A DNA stretch of 64,000 nt from Alviniconcha marisindica (Eukaryota > Mollusca > Gastropoda > Provannidae), in NCBI GenBank assembly GCA_018857735.1, contig JABMCL010000813.1, positions 1,083,501-1,147,500 on the forward strand. The letters run 5' to 3'. Under the pieces are notes generated by a model. It ran no database searches. It had not been told where the DNA came from and worked only from the letters and a program-made list of their open reading frames with translations. Made by a program: the position numbers and the translations under genes. Shown here in pieces: positions 21,453-32,749 of the stretch; within the stretch, counting starts at the first letter, position 1, and every line of letters begins with the position of its first letter.

Positions 21453-22737
21453 AAACAAGAACAGAAATGTATGTCAACACCAGAAACAGTACAATATATA
21501 TGTAGTAAATACTAAAAGTGAAATGGTCTATGAAATGGGAACAGAACCAAAGACACAAGCTGGCCTGAAAATGTAGAGTATATCACATGTGAATATATAT
21601 TTTCATTTGCAAACTTCATTTGGTTGCTCTGTCAATATCCATACAAGAGAAATGTACTCTTTTGCTTTTAATTTGAGCTCCTCTGGGCAAAGGAAAAAGA
21701 TTAATAAAAAAATGCATGAGCCAACTACCTAGTAATTAGTAAGTTGATGACACGAAATGTAAATCTTCAGTCTCCAAACTCTGAAGCAGACAAAAATAAC
21801 ATTTAATAAAGTTAACTGCTTTTGTGTGCATCTTGCAATATAGTGTATGGGACTAGGGAAAAACAACATCACAGAAAAAGAAAAAAAATGACTTTAGTGG
21901 TTATGGTCCCTCTGGCAAAACACCAACCAACCTTGTTTAGCCATTACTGGACTGCCATCATCTACACTATTGTTAGTTTAATGATAGACCTGGATTAGGA
22001 AATAGAATAATACTTTTAATAGAAAGCAAACATTAGGTTGATTAATGACAGCACTTGGACAGCTAGTTTGGGGTTTTGCGAGTGATTTGCTGCTTTGGTA
22101 CATTCACAATACTGATCAATACAGTGGAAGTGTTTGGGCTCCCATATATATGCAAACAATACTGGCTCTCGTTTATTGACCAGTTCACTGCACTTTTTCT
22201 CTTTTTTTGACTATTTGGTTTCTATTATCAGCACTATCGCCATTTCTTCCAGTGAATTAGTTCAAATAAAGATGTTGAGCTGTGAGCACTGCTGATAATT
22301 ATTTAACATGGTGTGTGCACTCCCGCAGGCTGGAGATAGAAAGGAAACAAAAGCATAAAAACTATTATTATTTATTTATTAGTAACTGTTTTCAGGTATC
22401 CAAATGGACCTGCCTAACTTAAATTGAAAACAGACAGAAGCGATGACTCCATTAGTCCATGGTGATGATATTATTAATATTGTGGTTGGAAATGCCTGGG
22501 ATCATGTTCACTGTGTTGACAAAGAAATTTGTTGCTGGTGAAAACAGGTCACTGTGGATGTGAGAGTGGCAAATCACTCCACTGTACTAGTACTAGGCTT
22601 CTCTACCACCTGCACCTGGTGGGCATTCTTTACTGCTGACAGTTCTTTGGAGATGGTTGCCCTGATTTTGTTTGCCCACAATCTCTGTCCAGAAGGTTAA
22701 ATTCACCATGCATCCATCCATTATATATATTTATATA
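21453..22737. other. Upstream region of the zinc-finger gene, no recognised feature
   Basis: AT-rich, non-coding on all frames. It presumably holds the 5' UTR intron and promoter of the zinc-finger gene. I see no repeat or gene here. Confidence 0.5.
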
Positions 22738-24355
22738 TGTAACCGTGTGCACTGTGTGTGTCCAGGGCCATGACCCTTTAACCTTTTCTTTCCTGTCCTT
22801 TTCCATTTTGTTTGGGTAGGAGTTTTATGGCCCCAATAATCTAAAGTGTTAAAACTTGTGTGCTGCGCCCGCCGTGTCCTCTTTTCCCCAGTGTCCATGC
22901 AGTAGCAGGTCGTCAGTTAGTTTGAGCTGCTGCCTATGCATCTTATTCAGGGGAGATTACCCACATGTTCAAGAACCAAAATCAAGGCATGTTACGCCTG
23001 TAAGTAGTTATTTTTCTATGGCTTGTTGTTCTCACTGATGTAAATGATGTATGTTACCATGTTCACAACATGCCTTGATTTTGGTTCTTGAACATGTGGG
23101 TAATTTTGGCGTCAGACTGCCGCCTGGTTGCAGCCACCATGGCGTCAGTGTACATTGTTTGTGTGTTCAAATTTTAAGCTTTTATGCCACAAGATTTGGT
23201 TAGCTGATATGTAGCTAGTATGTTCTGCTGCCATTGTTGGGATGTTCAGTTTGAGTGATGCTTTGCCGATGCAAAGTTATCCCTCTAAAGTATGGGTCCT
23301 TTGTCAGTGTGGCTGTGCATATCTCTGTGCGGCACAATTTATTTGTTTCTACCGATCTAATTTTCTACATAAAATTGGTGGTATATTATGGCTAACACTC
23401 TGAAGATGTTGACTTCATAGTTGTCGAATGTTCATTCACTAGTTGAATATGGTTTAGTGCATAGGGGTGATTGTATAAACCGTGAGACATGTTATTTCTG
23501 TTTTGATCTGGCTTTTGTATGTCTGAGTCTTGGGCGCGCAGACTTTCACTCTGCTTAGCTTGTAAACCCAGGTGTTTGTGCGTGTACCCGAACTGGCTGG
23601 TGATGCGCGTCAGTAGTGGCAACTATGTCTTTGTCTCTGTTCACTAACCATGTAGCCAGATCAGCAGCTTAGATTCTTGATGCGCTACCTGCGTCATTAA
23701 GACCCTTGACGTTGGTCACTGATATGCTCTGCTAGTCAGTAACAGTGACATGCTGTAGCACTTTTGTACACGCGTTGAGTAACGAGGCTGGAGCCAGTCA
23801 GTTTATGACCGACTTCCTCCCGCTCATGGCATGGTCCCAAGTGCCACCCGTGTAACTGTCCGTCTCATTGTATGCCTAAGTGGAACTGCTTTAACAATTA
23901 TCTCACTCTTCCTGTTTAGTTAAGAATGAGCTTGGTAATCCGTATTTTTCACTGTTATTTTATTGTATACTATTATATCCTGGGAGTTCATCAGTTAATT
24001 GACTGGCCATCTCTTGTAGACTCGCCGCAACACTGTAAAATACTGATTTTAAGTGCAAGTCATGCACACAATTTATGTGCTTGATTATTAATCATTTTGT
24101 CACAGTTACCATCATGTATTATAGTAACCTACAGGTAAACTACATGGTTACTGTATTTATTAGATAATTGCTGTTGTTTAGACTTTACATTTGCTCTCAT
24201 GTTCTAAATGTTTTGTTTGCTTCTGTCTTTTCCAACACACTCTTTCCTGGTTGTACATGGTGTAAATAAAAGTTATGTCATAGCAACCTCTGACTTGTGA
24301 CTCTTCATTCATGCTTCCAACCTGCTTCCCTCACTCACCACCCGGCTCCCCTACA
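22738..24355 (+). mobile_element. Possible solo LTR (about 1.6 kb)
   Basis: The segment begins TGTAACCGTGTG and ends CCCTACA (TGTA...TACA). TATA flanks it on both sides (22734-22737 and 24356-24359). A poly(A) signal AATAAA (24265-24270) sits about 85 bp from the right end, as in an LTR R/U5 boundary. It contains no long ORF. The flanks are TA-rich, so the target duplication is weak evidence. Alternatives are the first and last exons of a non-coding transcript, or chance. Confidence 0.35.
22956..23104. repeat. Perfect 38-bp inverted repeat, 73-bp spacer
   Basis: Arms 22956-22993 (starting ATTACCCACATGTTCAAGAA) and 23067-23104 are exact reverse complements. A transcript from either strand would form a 38-bp hairpin. 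The spacer is unremarkable. Confidence 0.95.
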
Positions 24356-24804
24356 TATATATTATTACTTGTTTGTGTGTGTGTGTGTGTGTGTGTATAC
24401 TCTGGAGGCTGGTTTCCAAGTCGCTATAACGTCCAGGTTGTCTGTGATCTGTTTGTTTTTTGGTAGAAGGTGTAGGTGTAGAGCTGTTTTAGCCGGTCTT
24501 TTACTTTCAGTTTTCCGCATCAGTAATAATGCTAATATTGATAATCTCGCTTAAACCCCAAAATTAACAACAATAAGGAAGAAGTAATAATGGACACTAA
24601 AACTGGAAACGGGAAGAGCAGACCTTTGGCTTGCACAAAGGGCACTGGATAAATCCCTTTGATCAGCGAGTTTTTCCCGTTTCACCATGCTGCAGCTCGC
24701 CGATTTGCCGGAAGTCAGAAGTAATAAATGATGGGTAACCTGTGTGACGGGTGGGGGCAAAAGGGCCAGCGTGCATGAGGACCCTCTCCATACTCCGAGC
24801 AACC

Positions 24805-25075
24805 ACGGTTCGATACCGCTTCGGCTCTCCTTTCTCTTCAAAAAGGTTGTGGTTTGTGGATACTGTCTTGTGAATTTGTCCATCACTTCCTACTGAAACA
24901 TTAAAATGGCTCTCACCGAAAATGGCTCTTAATGCAGAAGTCATTCTGGTGGTGACAGTGTAGCGATACTGGTATATAATCTCTCTCCCCCCCCACCTCC
25001 ATACCCCCTTCTCCCCGTCCCTAATAAGCCGTACGGTTTCTGTGGACGTTAAGCACCATGTTTACTTACTCCGAG
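24805..25075 (+). mobile_element. tRNA-derived SINE (family S2)
   Basis: The B-box-like GGTTCGATACC is at 24808, then GCTTCGGCTCTCC, the body, and TAGCGATACTGGTATATAAT. The 3' tail is CCGTCCCTAATAAGCC...TGTGGACGTTAAGCACCATG, ending in TTTACTTACT. Copies of this family are at 50341-50600 (-), 52587-52825 (-), 53376-53562 (+) and 53564-53875 (-). The tail is the monomer source of the 46.5-50.4 kb satellite. Confidence 0.85.
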
Positions 25076-25382
25076 CATCGCTTTCCGGCACCTTCCTCCA
25101 AACTCTGCCAGATTTAGTTACGCCACTGAAGAGGCACTCTTTATCTCCGCGCAGCTGTCCACCGAAGCGGTCAGCGCCCTCCGAAAGGTTCGGGTATTCA
25201 TCACACTCCGAGCATCGCTTTCCGGCACCCTCCTCCACAGTCGAAAGAAGGATGTTGTAAACCAGTGCTTGGAGTTTGGACCCTCCCATGATACGCTTTG
25301 TAGAGTTCACTTGGGGTTAAAAGCACACATCAAGAGAGAGAGAGTGAGAGAAATCCGGAGCCATCGCAATAGGTAGGTAGGT

Positions 25383-25545
25383 AGTGTTGCTTCGTCCTCA
25401 GATGTCAGTTGACATATTAGGGACAAGCTGAGACCAATGCCGAAGCATGGTTCAATATAGCTTCCACGGAAACCAGAAGGCTCGTTAGGACGGACAGCCC
25501 AGGACGGCCACCTCGACTCTCACACAGCTCCTGAACTATGACCAT
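25383..25545 (-). repeat. Dispersed repeat (family R3)
   Basis: GTCCTCAGATGTCAGTTGAC, GGGACAAGCTGAGACCAATG and CTCTCACACAGCTCCTGAAC match 26672-26850 and, inverted, 53937-54125. Partial copies are at 51195-51252 and 61933-62000. Its sequence GAAACCAGAAGGCTCGTTAG parallels the S2 SINE tail. Confidence 0.75.
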
Positions 25546-26474
25546 CGCAATAAATTAACTGTTAACCTTTGTACTGTACTCGGATTGGTCGGAATATAAA
25601 AATCTGCTGAACGGCCCTAATTTGGCCCATAACATGAGCAAAACCGAAGCCATTTTTTTAAACTAATAAATTGACCTAAAGCTTACTGACAAGATAGTTC
25701 AGGACATATCTATAGTACCAAATAATAAATAAGAGCGAGAATAAAAAGATCAAACCGGGGATTTGTTTGCTTATCGGAAGTTTCCTCCCTTTATGTGGAT
25801 TCACGGCAGCTCTCGTGTGTTGTTTGCAAGCAACCTTTGAGCGCTGGGAAGGAGGCGAAAGACGCTCAAGTTTGCTGCGAAAAAGGATTGCATTAACTTG
25901 CCTTATCTTGATATATGAGCAAAGTAAACAGGCGTTTAGCTTGGTTTATTAGCCCCGTAAACCGAATTTTGGGGAGTCTGTAATATTGAAGAGGCTGAGA
26001 GGTGACTACCTTTTCCTGTGAGCTCTCTCTGTCTGCCTGTCTCTATTTTTGTTCTTTCTTTACCTCGAGTTAAAAAAAGAAAGAAAGATGAACGATAGAG
26101 ACCGGCATTTATTCTTTGTGTAGGTCACCTTTGCTAATCACACATTAACTAAGGTTAAGGTGGTCAGAGTCATTTTGTGCGTGAGCTTGGTTGCTGAAAT
26201 CCAAGAGGACCACAGTGTATTTAACAACATCAAACATTCAATGTTCTCAATGTCAACTTGCATAGATCTAGCGCAGTTTAACTCCCTGCATGTTTGCACT
26301 TTTGCTAGTTTTTGATCTATACCTGATAAATTATATTTTTGTTAACTGAGCAGGTGTAGCCATATTAGACTTAGAGGCCTGAAAAAAAAATGAAAAAAAA
26401 ATCGGAAACAAAAATGACTGCTAGTACTAACATTCTAAAACAAGATCCAAACACATGAAAGGTTTAAAAGAATT
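25546..26474. other. Intergenic or PON-A promoter region
   Basis: AT-rich sequence with a short dispersed repeat near 25775-25815 (also at 6971-7007) and no supportable gene. The untranslated first exon of PON-A probably lies here or nearby but cannot be placed. Confidence 0.4.
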
Positions 26475-26671
26475 CTTATTTATTAGGACACAAACACACA
26501 ATCTCTAAATTTTCAGGGTAATCCCCTTTGTTAAGCTACAAAACAACACTTAACAGTTAAATGGTTAAATGATGAAAGATGAGATTGTTTAAGTGTCGTT
26601 TTGTAGCTTACCTAGCTTTTGTAGATTTCCCCAAAATTTGCAGATTGTGTGTTTGTGTGCTAATAAATAAG
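26475..26671. mobile_element. Palindromic foldback MITE
   Basis: The left arm starts CTTATTTATTAGGACACAAA and the right arm ends TTGTGTGCTAATAAATAAG. The arms of about 75 bp are near-perfect inverted repeats around a short AT-rich loop. There is no coding capacity. An R3 repeat follows directly. Confidence 0.8.
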
Positions 26672-26850
26672 ATGATGATGAAGTGATGCTTTATGTCCTC
26701 AGATGTCAGTTGACATATTAGGGACAAGTTGTGACCAATGCCGAAGCACGGTGCAATAAATCTTTACGTCCATGGAAACCAGAAGGCTCGTTAGGACGGA
26801 CAGTCCAGGACGTCCACCTCGACTCTCACACAGCTCCTGAACCATGAATA
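26672..26850 (-). repeat. Dispersed repeat (family R3), abutting the MITE
   Basis: This matches 25383-25545 and, inverted, 53937-54125, starting with a GATGATGATGAAG tail next to the MITE and ending CAGCTCCTGAACCATGA. The ATG-triplet run marks the 3' end of this family; the inverted copy ends in (CAT)n. Confidence 0.8.
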
Positions 26851-26961
26851 ATAAATAAGTGTTCTTTTGAACCTTTTATGTGTTTGGATCTAGAGGCCTG
26901 ATTTTGGCAGCATGCAGGCCTAGATTTTTACCTCTTTTTTTTCCAGGCTCACAGGATCATC

Positions 26962-29262
26962 ATGTTGAGCAAAGGGACATGTGTGAAGATTGTTGTTGTC
27001 AGCCTGCTGGCTGTGGCTGTTCAACACATTGCACGGATTGTGTGAGTGGCTGTCTCCATTTCCATTCTAATTTTTCTTCGCTGAGTACTAATAATAACTG
27101 GAGTAGGATTTGTTTGGGATGAAATGGTTGAGGGAAGGGAAAGAAAGGAATGGGGATTCAGATTCTTTATTCACCAAGTTTAACAACAAGGAAAGTGTCT
27201 TGAAAAGCAGTTAGCATACAGATATAATCAAAAGAACACTGACATACATCAACTAACATAGTTAGAGGAATACACCCATCTGCTCCACCACCAACAACAA
27301 CACACACATGCGTATACGCACACACACACACGCACACGCACAAACAGACAGACAGACACACACACACACACGTCTCTGATCATTTGGTTAAAATTAACTG
27401 CCAGTTGAAGAAGAAAAAAATAAACAAAAATCACTAAAATAATATTCATAACAATTCCTACAGAAAATGATTTTCTCACTGGAACTGAAAAACAAATACC
27501 TTAGTTTAAAGGAAGCATGCCCAGACAGTGCCAGTGGTGAGCTGAGGAAGTTGACTTTACTAGAACATCGTGATCAGGACCTCTGTATTTAATCTAAATT
27601 GTTGCGTTATTTGTAATTTTCCACAAGCACACACCTGATTGCATATGCTTTAGTGATACTTAACACTGTGGAATTTGTACAAAAAACAATCTGCAAGGGC
27701 AGCTCAGTACATTTTTTTTTTAAATGGATAAGAAAGAATAAGATTTTTTTTATGTACAATTACTGCTAATATGGGTATTTTCATTATCAGCATCACCTTT
27801 GTACATCTTTATAAATAGATCTATGTCAGTTCTCTTCAGCAATTCTTAAGCCTTTTGGGAAAAGATAAAGAAACAACACATTCAAGCTCATGAGTGTGTC
27901 TTTGTAATGTTTCGTGAAAAATATTTTTTGGGTATGATTTATGTTTCTTCAGCTAACACATGCATGCATGGTGTTTTATTTGCTTTTTATTTTTCAGGTT
28001 AGTGATGGGACTGTTTTCCCATTTTTACAGTCACTATCCAGGACCATGCAAAAAGGTGGAAAATATCCGTAAGTGTCTGGACTTGACCCGGTTAACACTG
28101 GATTGATTCAGCACACAAGGGAGTTAATTAGTGCTTGAAATACGTAACACAAGTACAACAAATGCGTGTAAATACAAGGTACATAAACTCCACCAGAGGT
28201 ACATCCTCTAATTACTGGATTGATTTACTCAGTTATCACTTGTTTGATGCTGGTTAACTGAAGGTCATTAGAGTTTACTGGAGTTTACATACCTTTTGTT
28301 TAGTTGCATGCCAGGTGAGAGTTACCATAGGCAACTCAGGTCTTTGTCATTGTGTGATGTCTCTTCAGTGCAAACTAACTCCCTTGTTTGTTGATTCATT
28401 GTCTTAACTGTGTGTGTCTCTCTGTCTTTTCTCCCCTGTGGTGGGGTGCAGTAGTAGTAAGTTGGTGTTTTATGCCCAATCAACCAGTGCGGTTATATCG
28501 GGGCGATGGCAGGGTACAGAGGATGCAGAAATAAAGGTGTCCTCTGCTGAGAATGCTGAGCGTTCATAGGTTCCCTTCGTCAGACCTGGAGTGGGCCAGA
28601 ATGCAGCTCTGGCTGCTACCAAGAGCTCTGCCTCTCTAATTTCTGCCCATTCAGTTCTTTCATCTTCATTTTTTCCAGTCCTCTGCCAGCATAAATCAGC
28701 GTAGATGTGGTGTGCATAGTGAATGAGACTTTAACTTGTGATTTGCACAGCATGTCACCTGATGTAACCGTTACAGGAGAACAGACTGACACAGTGCTCC
28801 ACACAGAGAAGACAAATTAAAGCTGCATGAAAATATTAAAGATCACCTTATAAAATTTATGGTTGTGTGTGTGGGAGGGAAAATGGGCCTCTATTAAAAG
28901 CCAAGGAGATCCTTGTAAGATCCCTTTTATCATGCATGGTTTGCATCTGTCCAAGGATGGCCAAGTGTAAGTGCACTGTCCTGCGCTCTGCCCAGAACAT
29001 TTTGTTAATGTGAATGAGGAATTGACCGTTGATGGATGGTATGTTTCAGAGCCTGGGTCTGAAGACTTCTACACCCTGCCTAATGGATTAACTTTCATCA
29101 CATCCGTATGTTACGCAGAAACTTGTCATAAATAGGCTGATAGTGTGCACCTCATTGTTCTGACTTTGATAGTAACAAGGTGGCTTTGGATAAAAATTCA
29201 GAAGTTTAGTTAAGTCTGCATATTGTATATATATATATGGAAGTGGAATATATATTATATAT

Positions 29263-29311
<49 letters not shown>

Positions 29312-32300
29312 TGCCTTTCAACCTCTGTCACAGCCCTTCCCTCCCTGCCTTTAAGACTAATCTTAAAACATTCTTCATCAAACAGCATTTTGACCAGTAA
29401 CACTAATACCAGTAATAGCTTCTCTGCTGCACAAATCTTGAATTCTCTCCCTTTTGTTCTCCATCACAAATTTCATTTTTTCTGCCTTCAAAACTAGTCT
29501 TTAAAATTTACTTTTTCAAACCAGTCTCTTTTTGATGTCCTTTTTATCAGCTGTTTGAGGGAAAGTCTGGTTGCCATAGTGCAAATAACAGCTTGAGCAG
29601 CCGATGCTGGCTGAGAAGTAAATTTTCTGAACCCACCTCACACTGGCTGTTACACTCTTAAATAACTGGCTGCTTTTGGGGAGTGGTGGATTACTGCAAA
29701 GTTACAACACTACAACACCGGTAACAAAATCACTGGCTAGGAGCACTGACCTCACTGATGGGGAGTGGTGATTACTGCAAAGTTACAACACTACAACACT
29801 GGTAACAAAATCACTGGCTAGGAGCACTGACCTCACTGATGGGGAGTGGTGGTTACTGCAAAGTTACAACACTGATAAAAAAATCACTGGCTAGAGCCCA
29901 GAAGAGATCAAGAGCAGGGAGGTGGAGCTGGGCTCAGAAAGTTGGACTTGTCTTTTGCTTCAGCTGTTCCTCAAAAGCAGTGCTACGGACATTGTCCTTG
30001 TGACTGCTCTACATGGCAGTTGAAACAGCAATTGCGTAGTACAGTAGTTGCTAGGTCCCCACTGCATGCCTCCTCGGTCTTTCTGGGTCAGAATGCGAGC
30101 CCCCCTTACCCGCCACTGTCCCTGTCCCTAATAAGTGCCTTGCTTCTGTGGATGTAAAGCAACATGTTTACTTACTGATCTCGCTGATGGGGAGTGGTGG
30201 TTACTTCAAGTTACAACACTGACAACAAATCACTTGCGAGGAGAAGTGACCTCACTGATGGACCCAGGCCGTCATACAAATTCTTTTCTGCTCCAGTTAA
30301 ACTTGCATGGTCAGTCCTTATTATATTATGTGCACAGCTATGCACTGGATGCTTTTTATTGATGAGCATGTATCTGAGGGAGATAAATGACATTGATTGT
30401 TCCTGTCATAGCAAAAAGCCTTGGTGTTGGCATCTTCTTGGACGACAGTGTGCATGATGATAGCATCTACAGTTAGTGAGCTGCGTATATGTCTGTTCTG
30501 GCACTGATGAACTTCACCTCCCTTTAAGTTTAACATCCAGTGAGAGTTTGCAAGAAATAATGAAGGTTATAGTTTCCTGTTTTGATTGGCAGTTATTTGA
30601 GCATTTGCACTGCTTGTTGTTTCTTCTCAGGTATGAGACAAATTTGGAAAAACCAGTGTATTAGTGCAGTCACAGAGAGGCAACACAGACGCATATATAT
30701 ATATATTCATGCATGCACACCTGCATGCACACAGAGCCTACATTCTCCATTTGGTAAATTTTTGCTGCTTTTTTTCTCTTTCATGACAGGGGTTCCGCCA
30801 GCAGAAGATGGGCCCATTAATTGCTGAGCACTTCCGCAGGCACAACATCAAAGGACGCATCTACCTGTTTGACTTCAAGAAGATGGATGCGGGTGTGAAG
30901 GAGCTGAAGATAGCATCCACCAGTCAGTTCAATGCTGAAACCTTTCATCCACATGGGATTGGTGTGTGGGAGGACCCGAAAGAAGGTGTGGACTCTGGTT
31001 AATGCCAAAACACATCACTGATGGTTAAGCAAGGTGTGGATTCTGGTTAATGCCAAAACACATCACTGATGGTTAAGCAAGGTGTGGACTCTGGTTAATG
31101 CCAAAACACATCACTGATGGTTAAGCAAGGTGTGGACTCTGGTTAATGCCAAAACACATCACTGATGGTTAAGCAAGGTGTGGATTCTGGTTAATGCCAA
31201 AACACATCACTGATGGTTAAGCAAGGTGTGGACTCTGGTTAATGCCAAAACACATCACTGATGGTTAAGCAAGGTGTGGACTCTGGTTAATGCCAAAACA
31301 CATCACTGATGGTTAAGCAAGGTGTGGATTCTGGTTAATGCCAAAACACATCACTGATGGTTAAGCAAGGTGTGGACTCTGGTTAATGCCAAAACACATC
31401 ACTGATGGTTAAGCAAGGTGTGGACTCTGGTTAATGCCAAAACACATCACTGATAGTTAAGCAAGGTGTGGATTCTGGTTAATGCCAAAACACATCACTG
31501 ATGGTTAAGCAAGGTGTGGACTCTGGTTAATGCCAAAACACATCACTGATGGTTAAGCAAGGTGTGGACTCTGGTTAATGCCAAAACACATCACTGATGG
31601 TTAAGCAAGGTGTGGACTCTGGTTAATGCCAAAACACATCACTGATGGTTAAGCAAGGTGTGGACTCTGGTTAATGCCAAAACACATCACTGATGGTTAA
31701 GCAAGGTGTGGACTCTGGTTAATGCCAAAACACATCACTGATGGTTAAGCAAGGTGTGGACTCTGGTTAATGCCAAAACACATCACTGATGGTTAAGCAA
31801 GGTGTGGACTCTGGTTAATGCCAAAACACATCACTGATGGTTAAGCAAGGTGTGGATTCTGGTTAATGCCAAAACACATCACTGATGGTTAAGCAAGGTG
31901 TGGATTCTGGTTAATGCCAAAACACATCACTGATGGTTAAGCAAGGTGTGGACTCTGGTTAATGCCAAAACACATCACTGATGGTTAAGCAAGGTGTGGA
32001 CTCTGGTTAATGCTAAAACACATCACTGATGGTAAAGCAAGGTGTGGATTCTGGTTAATGCCACAACACATCACTGGTGGTAAAGCAAGGTGTGGATTCT
32101 GGTTAATGCCCAAACACATCATTCTGATGGTAAAGCAAGGTGTGGATTCTGGTTAATGCCACAACACATCACTCTGGTGGTAAAGCAAGGTGTGGATTCT
32201 GGTTAATGCCAAAACACATCACTGATGGTAAAGCAAGGTGTGGATTCTGGTTAATGCCCAAACACATCATTCTGATGGTAAAGCAAGGTGTGGATTCTGG

Positions 32301-32715
32301 TTAATGCCACAACACATCACTCTGGTGGTAAAGCAAGGTGTGGATTCTGGTTAATGCCACAACACATCACTCTGGTGGTAAAGCAAGGTGTGGATTCTGG
32401 TTAATGCCACAACACATCACTGAAGGTAAAGCAAGGTGTGGATTCTGGTTAATGCCAAAACATATCACCTTAATGATAAAAGAAGGTGTGGATTCTGGTT
32501 AATGCCACAACACATCACTGATGGTAAAGCAAGGCTTTAGCAGGTGTTCACTTTATGACATGTGGAAGTGAGAGTTTTGGTCAGATTGTGCAGCTGGTGT
32601 TTTGTTGTAGTTCACTCATGCACCTCTGTTACTTCACTCCCTCTTCCCTTCACCTCCTGCCCCGCTCACCCCCCCCCCACCCCCATCCCCTCTCACTGCC
32701 AGCCTGTACTGGCCT

Positions 32716-32749
<34 letters not shown>

